Of a DNA stretch of 64,000 nt, positions 26,927 to 36,189 are shown piece after piece. Where the stretch lies: positions 210,153 through 274,152 of the forward strand of contig NZ_JAQEVU010000003.1 of the NCBI RefSeq assembly GCF_027694345.1. The letters run 5' to 3'. Both the position numbers and the translations under genes were made by a program. The DNA is from Varibaculum timonense_A (lineage in GTDB: Bacteria > Actinomycetota > Actinomycetes > Actinomycetales > Actinomycetaceae). Below the pieces are notes generated by a model. The model did not search any database. It saw only the letters and a list, made by a program, of their open reading frames with translations, and was not told the origin of the DNA. Positions within the stretch are counted from its first letter, which is position 1, and each line of letters opens with the position of its first letter.

Positions 26927-27219
26927 ACTTCTTCCGGTCCGCCAAGGGTAGCCCGCAAGCCGTACCCATGTAGTGCTTGTACTAGGGCTTCCATTCTTTC
27001 CCGAGTTCCGTAGGCAATCTCGGTTTTCCCCTGGTTAAAAATCTCTAGCCGGGTGCGCCTAGCTTTTTCAGTGGACATCGAAAACTGGTGAGCTAGCACC
27101 CTTTCAACATATCTAGGCTGATTAACCGGATCGCGCCAGATGGCTACCCGCCAGCTACCAAGGGTAGTTTTACCCGCACAGGTAGGTGCGCCTGGAGTGG
27201 AAGCCAAATCATTAACCAT
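26923..27219 (-). CDS. clpS: ATP-dependent Clp protease adaptor
   Basis: A 98-residue ClpS adaptor that delivers N-degron substrates to ClpC/ClpA-ClpP. The short flexible N-terminus is followed by W-R-V-A-I-W-R-D-P-V-N-Q and the helix with T-E-K-A-R-R-T-R-L-E-I-F, then G-K-T-E-I-A. In E. coli ClpS the corresponding motif is D-D-x-x-N-x-x-x-F/Y; here the D-P-V-N core is retained. It starts the minus-strand operon clpS-DUF2017-murI-MBL, divergent from pncB, as in mycobacteria. Confidence 0.9.
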   Translation of the reverse strand: MVNDLASTPGAPTCAGKTTLGSWRVAIWRDPVNQPRYVERVLAHQFSMSTEKARRTRLEIFNQGKTEIAYGTRERMEALVQALHGYGLRATLGGPEEV

Positions 27220-27376
27220 ACCCTAAGGGTATTAGGAATCCGCTGCTAATGGGGGGCTTTGACAAACTTTTTTATCCCGCCATCCTTTTATGCTTGGTTG
27301 GATAAGGTTTTATTCTTTAACTCCACCTGATGAGCAGAAAAATATCTGCCACCCCAGTTGCGAGTATGCTGCAAGT

Positions 27377-28771
27377 ATGAGTTCTTCGATAACCACCTCT
27401 CTACTGACCGATATGTATGAACTGACCATGGTGGATGCAACTTTGCAATCTGGCACCTGGAATCGGCAGGTAACTTTTGAGCTTTTTGGTCGCCGCCTGC
27501 CACCTGCACGTCGATTTGGGGTGATGGCCGGTAACGCCCGCATCATCGAGGCTTTGGAACGTTTTGAGTTTTCCAAAGACGAAATCGACTATCTGTCACG
27601 AGAGAAAATTGTTTCCGATGATTGCCTTGACTATCTAAAGGACTATCGGTTCAAAGGGCGAATTCGTGGATACGCCGAGGGAGAATGCTATTTTGAATCT
27701 TCTCCCCTGCTTCAAGTAGAGGGCACTTTTGCCGAATGCGTCCTATTAGAGACGCTGCTGTTATCGATTTTAAATCACGATTGTGCGGTAGCATCGGCTG
27801 CTTCGCGAATGACTATCGCAGCTCACGGACGTCCCTGCGTAGATATGGGAGCGCGGCGCACCCATGAACGCAGCGCAGTTTCGGCTGCCAGAGCCGCCTA
27901 TATTGGAGGATTCAAAGGGACATCTTGCCTGGAAGCAGGGAAACGTTACGGGATTCCCACCATTGGCACGGCCGCACACTCCTTTACTTTGATACACGAT
28001 AGCGAAGAGGACGCTTTTAGGGCGCAACTAGCTAATCTAGGACCGGGAACCACTCTTTTAGTGGACACTTACGATGTGCAGCGCGCCGTAAAACGAGGAG
28101 TAAAACTGGCGCGCGAAGCCGGTGGAGAACTAGGATGTGTCCGTTTGGATTCTGGGGATTTGGTGGCGGAGGCTTTCAAAGTTCGTGCTCTCTTGGATTC
28201 TTTAGACGCAAAAAGCACCAAGATTACGGTCACTAACGACCTGGATGAATATGCGATTGCCGCTTTAGGGGCTGCACCGGTCGATTCTTATGGGGTGGGA
28301 ACCAAGATGGTGACCGGTTCGGGAATTCCGACAGCTGCTTTAGTTTATAAACTGGTACAGCGGGTCAATGAGGACGGATCGGTTCATGACGTAGCTAAAC
28401 GTTCGTCCTCTAAATCTACTTTAGGAGGACGTAAGTTTGCTGGTCGCGCCCGCGGAGAGGATGGTTATGCGACCGGGGAGCTGGTGGTGATAGCCGATAG
28501 CGCCGAGCAGGCTCAGGCAGAGTTTGAGCGGCGTAACGCCCGAGCTTTATTAGTGGATTTGGTTACCGATGGGCAGGCTAATGCTAGTTTCGTAGGTAAA
28601 GAGGCTTTGCAGGAAGCTCAAGAACGCCATATTCACTCACGTAACGAACTGCCCTATCAGGGGTGGAGGTTATCTGCCGGGGAAGCAGCGATTCCTACCG
28701 AAATTATTGATTTAACAAAGCGCGAGGACGAGGTGGAGCTGCCCACAGTTTCCTCTGATTTACGCAGTTAA
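27377..28771 (+). CDS. pncB: Nicotinate phosphoribosyltransferase
   Basis: A 464-residue NAD-salvage enzyme making nicotinate mononucleotide. The start chosen is ATG 27377 (MSSSITTSLLTDMYELTM), whose T-D-x-Y-E-L-T-M is the family N-terminus; the frame runs on upstream to 27290 without family sequence. Other motifs: E-A-G-K-R-Y-G-I-P-T-I-G-T-A-A-H-S, with the active-site His in A-A-H-S, and L-D-S-G-D-L for phosphate binding. A TTGACA box lies at 27259-27264 upstream, but its -10 partner is weak. Confidence 0.93.
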   Translation: MSSSITTSLLTDMYELTMVDATLQSGTWNRQVTFELFGRRLPPARRFGVMAGNARIIEALERFEFSKDEIDYLSREKIVSDDCLDYLKDYRFKGRIRGYAEGECYFESSPLLQVEGTFAECVLLETLLLSILNHDCAVASAASRMTIAAHGRPCVDMGARRTHERSAVSAARAAYIGGFKGTSCLEAGKRYGIPTIGTAAHSFTLIHDSEEDAFRAQLANLGPGTTLLVDTYDVQRAVKRGVKLAREAGGELGCVRLDSGDLVAEAFKVRALLDSLDAKSTKITVTNDLDEYAIAALGAAPVDSYGVGTKMVTGSGIPTAALVYKLVQRVNEDGSVHDVAKRSSSKSTLGGRKFAGRARGEDGYATGELVVIADSAEQAQAEFERRNARALLVDLVTDGQANASFVGKEALQEAQERHIHSRNELPYQGWRLSAGEAAIPTEIIDLTKREDEVELPTVSSDLRS

Positions 28772-28777
28772 AGGGCT

Positions 28778-29092
28778 TTAGCGGGAATCACCGGGATTTC
28801 TAAACGGCCAGTCCGCTCCCCCGTTGGAATCCATTTCTTTCTTGATTTCTACGCAACGCGGACAAATGGGGTGATTACTCACCTCGCGGGTGGGAACCCA
28901 TACTTTCCCACAGAGGGCAACTACCGGCTGCCCGGTTATCCGCGAGGCAGCCAGGCGATGTGCAGAAACGTAATGGGCGTAACGGTCTTTATCACCGGGT
29001 TCTTGGCGTCGGGTCTCCGGACGTTCTAGGACTCCGATTCCGCTTTGACTGTGTTGTTCATCTGGGTCTGATAGTCCATCACGTATATTCAT
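28778..29092 (-). CDS. DUF3039 zinc-ribbon-like actinobacterial protein
   Basis: A 104-residue protein with the DUF3039 core: an H-Y-V-S-A-H-R-L-A pattern, then V-A-L-C-G-K-V-W-V-P-T-R and H-P-I-C-P-R-C, whose cysteines could bind zinc. It is a small family confined to actinobacteria and has no known function. Tail to tail with pncB, 6 bases apart. Confidence 0.85.
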   Translation of the reverse strand: MNIRDGLSDPDEQHSQSGIGVLERPETRRQEPGDKDRYAHYVSAHRLAASRITGQPVVALCGKVWVPTREVSNHPICPRCVEIKKEMDSNGGADWPFRNPGDSR

Positions 29093-29257
29093 GGTTTATA
29101 TTTTAGACGAACAATTACAGTGAGGTACTCCACTAAAATCTTTTTGTCCATCAAATTGAGCATATTTTCCAGCTTCTTTAATAGAAAGTGAGCCAGAAAA
29201 CCGCAGACTTGCTTAACCGAGCAACGGATCTGACTCTAAACTTCAAGGAAGAGGAAC

Positions 29258-30715
29258 ATGAGCGTTTCAAACCCGGTGGCAGAGCTGCCACCCGAAAAAG
29301 TTAAAAAAGCCCGACAAACTGCCACCATCATCGCCCTAATTGCCACCCTAGGGCCATTCTTTTACGGCTTCGAAGGAATGGTAATAAATGGAGCAATCAA
29401 AGCAGTTGCTGGAGATTTCAAACTAGGAACTATTGCCCAGGGTTTAGCTGGTTCAGCAGGCATTATCGGAGGTCTAATAGGTGCGGTATTCGCCGGAAGA
29501 ATCTCCGACAGAATTGGACGCAAAAAAGCTCTACAACTAGTAGGCCCCTTCCTGCTATTTGAAGCTATTTTCGGTGCTTTCAGTCCTCTACTGGGAGTTC
29601 AGGGAGGATACTTTTTCTTAATCTTTTGTCGAGTGATTGGAGGAATCGGCTTCGGAGCAGCCACTACAGTAGCTCCCGGCTATGTGGCAGAGATTTCTCC
29701 CACCGAAATTCGAGGACGCTTAATCGGTTTCCGCCAATTAGCTATTATTCTGGGGCTATTCCTAGCCGCTTGGATTAATAGCGCCATTTTAGCTATTGCC
29801 GGCGAACAAGGATCCCTCGCGGTAATGGCGTTCGGGCTAAAAGCCTGGCAGTGGATGTTTTTATGTCTACTGATACCGGCAATTGCATTCGTTATATTGA
29901 CGGCACTAATCCCAGAATCCCCTCGCTTCTTAGTATCAGTAGGTAAAGACGAACAAGCAGCTATTACCTTGGCTAAAGTATCTGCAGAAGCAGATCCGGA
30001 GGCAAAAATTGCCCAAATTCGGGCTTCTTTTGGACAAAGCGGAAATCGCAAGCTCACAATTAAAGAAATTATGTCCTCTAAATGGCGTCCTCTGGTTTTT
30101 GTCGCTATGGCAATTGCTGCTTTCCAACAGCTCACCGGAACAAATGGTATCTTCTTCTACTCCAATAAGCTCTTTGAAACTGTAGGGTTTAGCGAAGAAA
30201 TGGCATTCCAACAAACCACTCTCCTAACTTTCTTCAAAATCGTGGGGGTGCTTACCGGCATCTTCCTGGTTGACAAAGTGGGACGCAAACGAATGCTGAT
30301 GATTGGCGGCACCATGATATTCGTTGCCTTAGGGCTAGTGGCTCTCGTATTCACCATCGCCCCCACCGGCCCGGATGGGAGCGCCGATGTTGCTAGCCAA
30401 CCTCTCCTAGGCTGGATAGCAGTGGGAGCCCTATGCCTTTTCCTCTTGGGATTCACTTCCTCTTGGGGTCCTATATTCTCAATATTGATGGGAGAAATGT
30501 TCCCCAACGAGATACGCGGAGGCGCAATGTCTCTAGCCAGCGGTGCAGATTTCTTGGTCAACTTCCTAGTGGTTTTCTTCTTCCCCTTCCTAGTTGCCTG
30601 GTCACCGGCTGGCGTGTACTGGATTTTCTTTGTCTTCGGTGTGCTAGCCGTTATTTTCACCGGAAAATTTGTCCAAGAAACATCTGGAAAACAACTTGAG
30701 GAGATGGGAATCTAA
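29258..30715 (+). CDS. Sugar porter MFS transporter
   Basis: A 485-residue, 12-helix sugar/H+ symporter type protein. Signatures include G-R-I-S-D-R-I-G-R-K-K (loop 2-3), P-E-S-P-R-F-L after helix 6, Q-Q-L-T-G-T-N in helix 7 and D-K-V-G-R-K-R in loop 8-9. RBS AAGGAAGAGG precedes ATG 29258. It is the first gene of an operon with sulfatase, ROK regulator, sulfatase-maturing enzyme and TauE exporter, so it probably imports the desulfated sugar, or a sulfated sugar, that the operon handles. Confidence 0.9.
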   Translation: MSVSNPVAELPPEKVKKARQTATIIALIATLGPFFYGFEGMVINGAIKAVAGDFKLGTIAQGLAGSAGIIGGLIGAVFAGRISDRIGRKKALQLVGPFLLFEAIFGAFSPLLGVQGGYFFLIFCRVIGGIGFGAATTVAPGYVAEISPTEIRGRLIGFRQLAIILGLFLAAWINSAILAIAGEQGSLAVMAFGLKAWQWMFLCLLIPAIAFVILTALIPESPRFLVSVGKDEQAAITLAKVSAEADPEAKIAQIRASFGQSGNRKLTIKEIMSSKWRPLVFVAMAIAAFQQLTGTNGIFFYSNKLFETVGFSEEMAFQQTTLLTFFKIVGVLTGIFLVDKVGRKRMLMIGGTMIFVALGLVALVFTIAPTGPDGSADVASQPLLGWIAVGALCLFLLGFTSSWGPIFSILMGEMFPNEIRGGAMSLASGADFLVNFLVVFFFPFLVAWSPAGVYWIFFVFGVLAVIFTGKFVQETSGKQLEEMGI

Positions 30716-30716
30716 A

Positions 30717-32255
30717 ATGAGTACTTCCGACAATAGCACAGCTAAAACGCGAGTTATCCCAGATAATGTACGTAATGTTCTGGTGCTAATGACCGATCAG
30801 CACCGAGTCGATACCATTGGGTGCCTAGGGAATCCCCATGCTAAAACTCCAAATATCGACCAATTAGGTGAAAACGGCTTTGCTTTCACAAACTGTTTCA
30901 CCCCAACCGCGATTTGCACCCCCGCCAGAGCCTCCCTAATGACTGGAAAGCTTCCCCTAAAACACCAGGTACTTGCCAATCCGGAATGGAATATCGCCTA
31001 CAACACAGACATTCCTTTAGATAGCTGGACTTATACACAAGAACTACGAAATCACGGCTACAACGTAGGTATAGTGGGCAAATACCACTGCGGATACAAT
31101 CTGCCTGACAAATTCGGAGCCGATGACGACACTTATTGGGGAGCTGAAAACCCAGTTGCGAACGAAAAATATGTCGCCTGGCTCAAAGAGAATAATCTTC
31201 CCCCGGTGAAAGCCCATGATTTGTGGCGAGGAGAGCTACCAGGAGGCAGACCCGGACACATTATCGCCGCCCGCCTCGACCAACCTGAGGAAGCAACTTT
31301 TGAGCGTTTCTTGACCGACCGGGCAATAGAGAAACTACGCGAATACGCAAAAGACTGGAAACAAAGCGGTAAACCTTTCTGCTTGGACGTCCATTATTAC
31401 GGCCCCCACTTACCCTATTTCTTACCAGATAAATGGTTCGACCTGATTGACCCAGACAACGTGGAGTTACCAGAAAACTTCGGGGACACCCTATTTGGTA
31501 AGCCGCCAATTCAACAAAATTATGCAACCTATTGGTCTACCTCAAGTTTCACCAACGAACAGTGGAAGAAACTAATCGCCGTATATTGGGGATATGTGGC
31601 CATGATTGATTACGAGATTGGCAGAATAATGCAGGTAGCCCGCGAACTCGGAGTACTAGATGATACTGCCTTGTTCTTTTGTGCTGATCACGGTGAATTT
31701 ACCGGTTCGCACCGAATGAATGACAAAGGGCCAGCGATGTACGATGACATTTACAACGTTCCCTTTATCGCACATATTCCCGGGGTGTCCAAAGTAGGAC
31801 GCAGCGAGAAGTTCATTTCGCTGATTGACTTACCGGCTACCGTCATGGAAATAGCAGGACTTCCAGAAAACCTAGTCGAGGACGGACGTTCAATTGTGGA
31901 CTTAACCCGAGGAAATGAAGTTCCCAACTGGCGCGAAAACATCGTGTGTGAGTTCCATGGGCACCATTTCCCGCTACAACAAAGAATGCTGCGCACTAAA
32001 GATTTCAAACTGGTAATGAATCATGAATCTATCAACGAGTTGTACGATCTACGAGTAGATCCAGCAGAAATGAATAATGTCTATACCGTGCCAGTTTACG
32101 ACGAAATCCGCAAAGAATTAGCCACTGAACTGTATAAACAACTACGAGAACGTGGCGACCATTCTTTCGCAAAATGGATGGCAGCAATGACCGATTTCGA
32201 CATTCCCTTGGTCAACACCGCCCGGTCTGACCTTGACGAAGTACTCACTGACTAA
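30717..32255 (+). CDS. Cys-type sulfatase
   Basis: A 512-residue type I sulfatase starting at ATG 30717, one base after the transporter stop, with GAGGAG upstream. The formylglycine signature is C-T-P-A-R with Cys67, followed by A-S-L-M-T-G; metal ligands appear in L-M-T-D-Q-H near the start and in F-C-A-D-H-G-E near residue 330. No signal peptide is visible, so it should act in the cytoplasm on imported sulfated sugars. Its maturation needs the radical SAM enzyme encoded two genes downstream. Confidence 0.93.
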   Translation: MSTSDNSTAKTRVIPDNVRNVLVLMTDQHRVDTIGCLGNPHAKTPNIDQLGENGFAFTNCFTPTAICTPARASLMTGKLPLKHQVLANPEWNIAYNTDIPLDSWTYTQELRNHGYNVGIVGKYHCGYNLPDKFGADDDTYWGAENPVANEKYVAWLKENNLPPVKAHDLWRGELPGGRPGHIIAARLDQPEEATFERFLTDRAIEKLREYAKDWKQSGKPFCLDVHYYGPHLPYFLPDKWFDLIDPDNVELPENFGDTLFGKPPIQQNYATYWSTSSFTNEQWKKLIAVYWGYVAMIDYEIGRIMQVARELGVLDDTALFFCADHGEFTGSHRMNDKGPAMYDDIYNVPFIAHIPGVSKVGRSEKFISLIDLPATVMEIAGLPENLVEDGRSIVDLTRGNEVPNWRENIVCEFHGHHFPLQQRMLRTKDFKLVMNHESINELYDLRVDPAEMNNVYTVPVYDEIRKELATELYKQLRERGDHSFAKWMAAMTDFDIPLVNTARSDLDEVLTD

Positions 32256-32286
32256 TAGTAGATAAATACACTAGAAAGGAGCCTGG

Positions 32287-33417
32287 ATGAGAACGCGGCT
32301 AAGCGATCCGTTTGAATTAGAAAACCGAATCGTCAAGCACCTAAGCCAAGCACCCACTTCTCGCAGGGAGCTAGCTAGAGCGTTAAAAGTATCGCGACCA
32401 ACCCTAAGCCGCGCTCTCACCAGGCTCTTTGACACTAATAGTATTGCCAGCGTTACCGGAGTAACAGAGGACGAAACACCTTTACGTCCTCGCGGCCGCC
32501 CAAGTGAGACCCTATATTTACGAGAAAAAACCGGCCACGCAATCGGGATCAACATTGCCCGCAATAACGCCACTGCGCTCATTATGGATCGCGCCGGAAA
32601 TGTGCTCGATAAATCTAGTAAAGATTACTGCTCTTTTTCTGACTGGACCGAACCTCTAGCCAGTATCTGTCAGTTAATCAGCGATAACGCAAAACTAAAA
32701 GAACTCGACTTAACTTCTTTGTCTGGAGTGGGAGTAGGTATTCCCGAACCCATCTCACCTCACCTAACCAACAGCGTAGAACAAACAGTATCCAAATTTT
32801 GGCAATGCCTGACAGTAACTAAAAACGTAGTAGAAATGTCTGGGCTAGGGGAATCGCGATCAACACAACCTGACCAAGGAGACAGGCAACTATATATACG
32901 TATATCTGGCGGAGTCAGCTGCTGCTTTACGGTAGATAATGCTACTACCGGTTCGCCAGTAATCGTAGGTGAACTGGGACATCTTCCTGCCGCGGGGCAA
33001 GACTTACGCTGCTATTGTGGACGCACCGGATGCCTCGAACAGTTCACTAGCGTACCCGCCCTGTGCAGCTTAGCTAAAGTTAGCAACCTTACCGAGTTCG
33101 CTCAAAAAGCCCAGGCAGGCGACCTCGAAACCGTAGATATTCTTCAGCGCGCACTATCCTATCTTGCTCAAGGAATTGAATATGCAGCCCTCTTGTATAA
33201 TCCGAAAACCATCGTTCTAGGGGGAGAACTCATAGACACCTTCCCGGCTCTGTCGAAGCAAATAGCAGCAGCAGTAGCTCCCCGCCTATTTCATAATCCC
33301 AAAATAGTAACCGCCAAGCTCGCTGATAGTGACGTTGCCTTAGGGGCAGTGGCAGCGGTTTATAACGAGTTGGCTGTAAGAAGACGAGAAGAGTCAATAG
33401 GTAAAATCTATGAGTAA
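32287..33417 (+). CDS. ROK family transcriptional regulator
   Basis: A 376-residue sugar-responsive repressor. A winged helix-turn-helix fills residues 10-65 (S-R-R-E-L-A-R-A-L-K-V-S-R-P-T-L-S-R), followed by the ROK kinase-like domain with a zinc motif C-Y-C-G-R-T-G-C-L-E-Q (about residue 240) and the preceding G-E-L-G-H. RBS AAAGGAG lies before ATG 32287. It lies inside the sulfatase operon and probably senses a released sugar or sugar phosphate. It overlaps the next gene by 8 bases. Confidence 0.9.
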   Translation: MRTRLSDPFELENRIVKHLSQAPTSRRELARALKVSRPTLSRALTRLFDTNSIASVTGVTEDETPLRPRGRPSETLYLREKTGHAIGINIARNNATALIMDRAGNVLDKSSKDYCSFSDWTEPLASICQLISDNAKLKELDLTSLSGVGVGIPEPISPHLTNSVEQTVSKFWQCLTVTKNVVEMSGLGESRSTQPDQGDRQLYIRISGGVSCCFTVDNATTGSPVIVGELGHLPAAGQDLRCYCGRTGCLEQFTSVPALCSLAKVSNLTEFAQKAQAGDLETVDILQRALSYLAQGIEYAALLYNPKTIVLGGELIDTFPALSKQIAAAVAPRLFHNPKIVTAKLADSDVALGAVAAVYNELAVRRREESIGKIYE

Positions 33418-34774
33418 CCCTCAGACACTTTCAAACCGGCAACTACCATTTGCAGTAGTGACCAAACCGACCGGAGCTGCCTGTAACCTGGACTGTAAGT
33501 ATTGTTTTTTCCTTTCTAAAGAGCTGCTGTACAACGCACGGCAGCAAACAATGAGCGAAGCGACTCTCGAACTGTATATTCAGCGTTTCCTGCAAGCCCA
33601 GCCTGATGGAAACGTAACTATGCTTTGGCAAGGCGGAGAACCTACGTTACGGGGTCTAGATTTTTATAAATTAGCTCTAGAACTTTGTGACAAATATCGA
33701 CGCCCTGGGCAAGTAGTTAAACACGCCCTGCAAACCAATGGCACTCTGATAAATGCCGAATGGGCAAGGTTTTTGTTCGATAACGATTTCCTGGTGGGAA
33801 TCTCCATTGACGGACCAGAACAATATCATGACACCTATCGAGTCAACCGAGCTGGTCGCCCCACCCAAAATATGGTGTTAAAAGGCTGGGAACACCTCCA
33901 GAACTACGGAGTCAAATGCAATATTTTATGCACTATACATCACGCTAACCAAGACCATGGCCAGGAAGTTTACCAGTATTTTCGTGATTCTTTAGGGGCA
34001 GATTTTATTCAATTCATCCCCATAGTTGAAAGAGTTAATGACAAAGATTTAGCCCAGGCAGAAGCCGGTTGGAGATCAAGAAAAGACAGTAATCTATCAA
34101 ACGAAAAGGTAGGGATACTATATAGGCAGCAAGGTCAGGCGGTTACCTCTCGTAGTGTAGAGCCAGAAAGATACGGAGTGTTTCTGCTGGAGGTATTCAA
34201 CGAATGGCTACGTCACGATGTGGGAAAAGTATTCGTCCAAGATTTTGACGCAGCTCTCGCCGCAATGTTCGGGCAAATAAGCAACTGCGTACATGCTCCA
34301 AGTTGTGGAAACAACTTCGCCCTGGAGTTTAACGCCGATGTTTATGCCTGTGACCATTGGGTAGAACCAGATTGGAAACTGGGAAACCTGCGCGATAAAG
34401 ACTTTTTCAACCTAGCTAATACCGAACGCGCTAAAGAATTCGCTAAGAAAAAGAGCCAGCTAAGTCAAAAATGCCTACACTGTCCATACCTGCGACTTTG
34501 TTATGGGGGCTGTCCTAAAGATCGCTTTATCACCTCAGACAGTAAACGCCTATCACCGCCAGAAGCAGTCAAATCGGCCACGACTAGACGAAATCCGTAC
34601 CAACTGGAGGACTCCACACCTTTGGATCCGCCTCAAAACTATTTATGTCCTGGTTATCACTATTTCTATCGCAATATTTTCCCTACCTTGCAGCAGATGG
34701 CTGCGCTAGTAGCTAGCGGTAGACCAGCAGCAGATATTATGAAAGAAGCATTGATTAAAGGAAGAAGACAATGA
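33410..34774 (+). CDS. Anaerobic sulfatase-maturing radical SAM enzyme
   Basis: A 454-residue enzyme that turns the active-site Cys (or Ser) of sulfatases into formylglycine without oxygen. The radical SAM cluster motif is C25-N-L-D-C29-K-Y-C32, followed by W-Q-G-G-E-P-T. The C-terminal SPASM region has cysteines in N-C-V-H-A-P-S-C-G, Y-A-C-D-H and the C-x-x-C-x-x-x-x-x-C pattern around C-L-H-C-P-Y-L-R-L-C, holding two auxiliary 4Fe-4S clusters. Its coupling to the Cys-type sulfatase in the operon gives direct functional support. Confidence 0.93.
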   Translation: MSNPQTLSNRQLPFAVVTKPTGAACNLDCKYCFFLSKELLYNARQQTMSEATLELYIQRFLQAQPDGNVTMLWQGGEPTLRGLDFYKLALELCDKYRRPGQVVKHALQTNGTLINAEWARFLFDNDFLVGISIDGPEQYHDTYRVNRAGRPTQNMVLKGWEHLQNYGVKCNILCTIHHANQDHGQEVYQYFRDSLGADFIQFIPIVERVNDKDLAQAEAGWRSRKDSNLSNEKVGILYRQQGQAVTSRSVEPERYGVFLLEVFNEWLRHDVGKVFVQDFDAALAAMFGQISNCVHAPSCGNNFALEFNADVYACDHWVEPDWKLGNLRDKDFFNLANTERAKEFAKKKSQLSQKCLHCPYLRLCYGGCPKDRFITSDSKRLSPPEAVKSATTRRNPYQLEDSTPLDPPQNYLCPGYHYFYRNIFPTLQQMAALVASGRPAADIMKEALIKGRRQ

Positions 34775-35631
34775 GCCTACTTTTGCCGGCAGTAATTGGA
34801 ATCTGCGTAGGCGTAATCGTCGGTCTACTTGGGGCAGGAGGGGGAATCCTCTCGGTTCCCATACTGGTCTATCTATTGGGACAGTCTCCCCATAATGCCG
34901 CCGCTGGTTCGCTACTAATCGTGGGCGCGACCTCCCTAATAGCCCTGATAGGCAGACGTAAAGAAGTGCATTGGAAACAAGGGGCAGTATTTGGGGTGCT
35001 TTCAATTACCGGCTCTTTTTTAGGGTCGTTCCTAAACTCTCTGGTCTCAGCGAAGCTATTAATGTATCTGTTTTCTGCCCTGCTGCTAATAGTTGCCGGA
35101 TTAATGTTTCACAAGGCAGCTAAAGAAAAAAATGAGGCCGGTGGGAATGTGACCGGTGGGAAACCACAAATGAGGTCCCCCAATACGGATGGGAATCAGC
35201 AAGTTTGTAATAAAACTTCCCAGGGAAATGAAAACTCCCCCAGCTCCAAGTCTCGCCTACATCACTGGATAACTATTATTATTTCAGCCGCTCTTATCGG
35301 GGTATTAACCGGATTCTTTGGGGTAGGCGGAGGATTTGCGGTAGTACCCGCCCTCACTTTGATAATGCATTTCGACATGAAAGAGGCATCGGCTACTTCC
35401 CTATTGGTGATGGTGATTGCTGCAATGGCAGGATTAGCTGCCAGAATGGGCACCGCTATCCAGATTGATTACCTGAGCGTACTGCCGTTCGCCCTCGCCT
35501 CAATGATTGGAGGTCCGATTGGCGCTAGCTTAACCCGCAAAGCCAAATCCACTACTTTGACATTCCTGTTTGCCATATTGCTGCTGCTAGTAGCTGTTTA
35601 TATGCTGAGCGCCACGTTATTAGGGGCGTAA
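34771..35631 (+). CDS. TauE/SafE family sulfite/anion exporter
   Basis: A 286-residue membrane protein with about eight helices in two halves (residues 1-115 and 165-286) joined by a polar linker (about 116-160). Each half starts with the family's G-x-x-x-G-x-x-G-G-G pattern (G-L-L-G-A-G-G-G; G-F-F-G-V-G-G-G). It overlaps the maturase by 4 bases. In this operon it most likely exports sulfate or sulfite freed by the sulfatase. Confidence 0.88.
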   Translation: MSLLLPAVIGICVGVIVGLLGAGGGILSVPILVYLLGQSPHNAAAGSLLIVGATSLIALIGRRKEVHWKQGAVFGVLSITGSFLGSFLNSLVSAKLLMYLFSALLLIVAGLMFHKAAKEKNEAGGNVTGGKPQMRSPNTDGNQQVCNKTSQGNENSPSSKSRLHHWITIIISAALIGVLTGFFGVGGGFAVVPALTLIMHFDMKEASATSLLVMVIAAMAGLAARMGTAIQIDYLSVLPFALASMIGGPIGASLTRKAKSTTLTFLFAILLLLVAVYMLSATLLGA

Positions 35632-35683
35632 AATTTGCCAGGATTTCAATTGGTTATTTGCATTTTGTCGTGACATATTTCTC

Positions 35684-35712
35684 TTGACTAAAAATCGGTT
35701 TATAGAAATAAT
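35684..35712 (+). promoter_or_regulatory. Sigma-70-type promoter for ssrA
   Basis: TTGACT at 35684-35689 and AATAAT at 35707-35712 with 17-base spacing, about 60 bases before the mature tmRNA 5' end. A 10-bp direct repeat TGGGTGTTTA follows at 35730-35739 and 35751-35760. Confidence 0.6.
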
Positions 35713-35771
35713 GGTCAGAGCATTCACACTGGGTGTTTACCAAGTGAAGTTGGGTGTTTATTAATTTAATA

Positions 35772-36147
35772 GGGGTCGATCGGTTTCGACAACGGATACT
35801 GATTGTAGGGAAGCGTGCCGAGAATGTGAGGTCATCTCGTTAACGTTCTTCACGAAAAAATAAGTGCTAAACATAACCGCACTGACTTCGCTCTGGCTGC
35901 CTAAGCGCCGAGCCTTTAAAAGTCCGTCAGCTCCGGGGGTGCTTCTACCTCGGTTCCTGGCGTTGTTTAAGAAGCCACTGGTTGTCACCTTGGTTACTGA
36001 GGCGACAGCGACTTTTTAGTAACTGAGCCTGTCAGCCACTTGTTTGCAGGTAAGGCTGGGACTGAGAAATACGCTATGCAAACTGCGCACGGAGAATACT
36101 ACTGCTGGATTCGTTGGACCGGGGTTCGATTCCCCGCGGCTCCACCA
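35772..36147 (+). ncRNA. ssrA: Transfer-messenger RNA (tmRNA)
   Basis: The 5' end GGGGTCG pairs with 3' CGGCTCC before ACCA (36144-36147), making the tRNA-like acceptor stem, and the T-arm is GGGGTTCGATTCCCC. The internal reading frame GCT AAA CAT AAC CGC ACT GAC TTC GCT CTG (35862 onward) and GCT GCC TAA gives the tag AKHNRTDFALAA, of the usual actinobacterial form ending LAA. It rescues stalled ribosomes and marks their products for proteolysis. Confidence 0.95.
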
Positions 36148-36189
36148 CTAGGACGCTCATTTTGATACAAAGTGGGCGTCCTATTTTTC
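36148..36189 (+). terminator. Rho-independent terminator of ssrA
   Basis: Stem TAGGACGC extended by TCATTTTG / CAAAGTGG (with G-U pairs), loop ATA, then GCGTCCTA and a TTTTT run. It ends the tmRNA transcript just after CCA. Confidence 0.85.

Noticed and set aside
35761..35988. Minus-strand reading frame across the tmRNA 5' part
   Set aside because: The region is structured tmRNA with its own tag frame on the plus strand.
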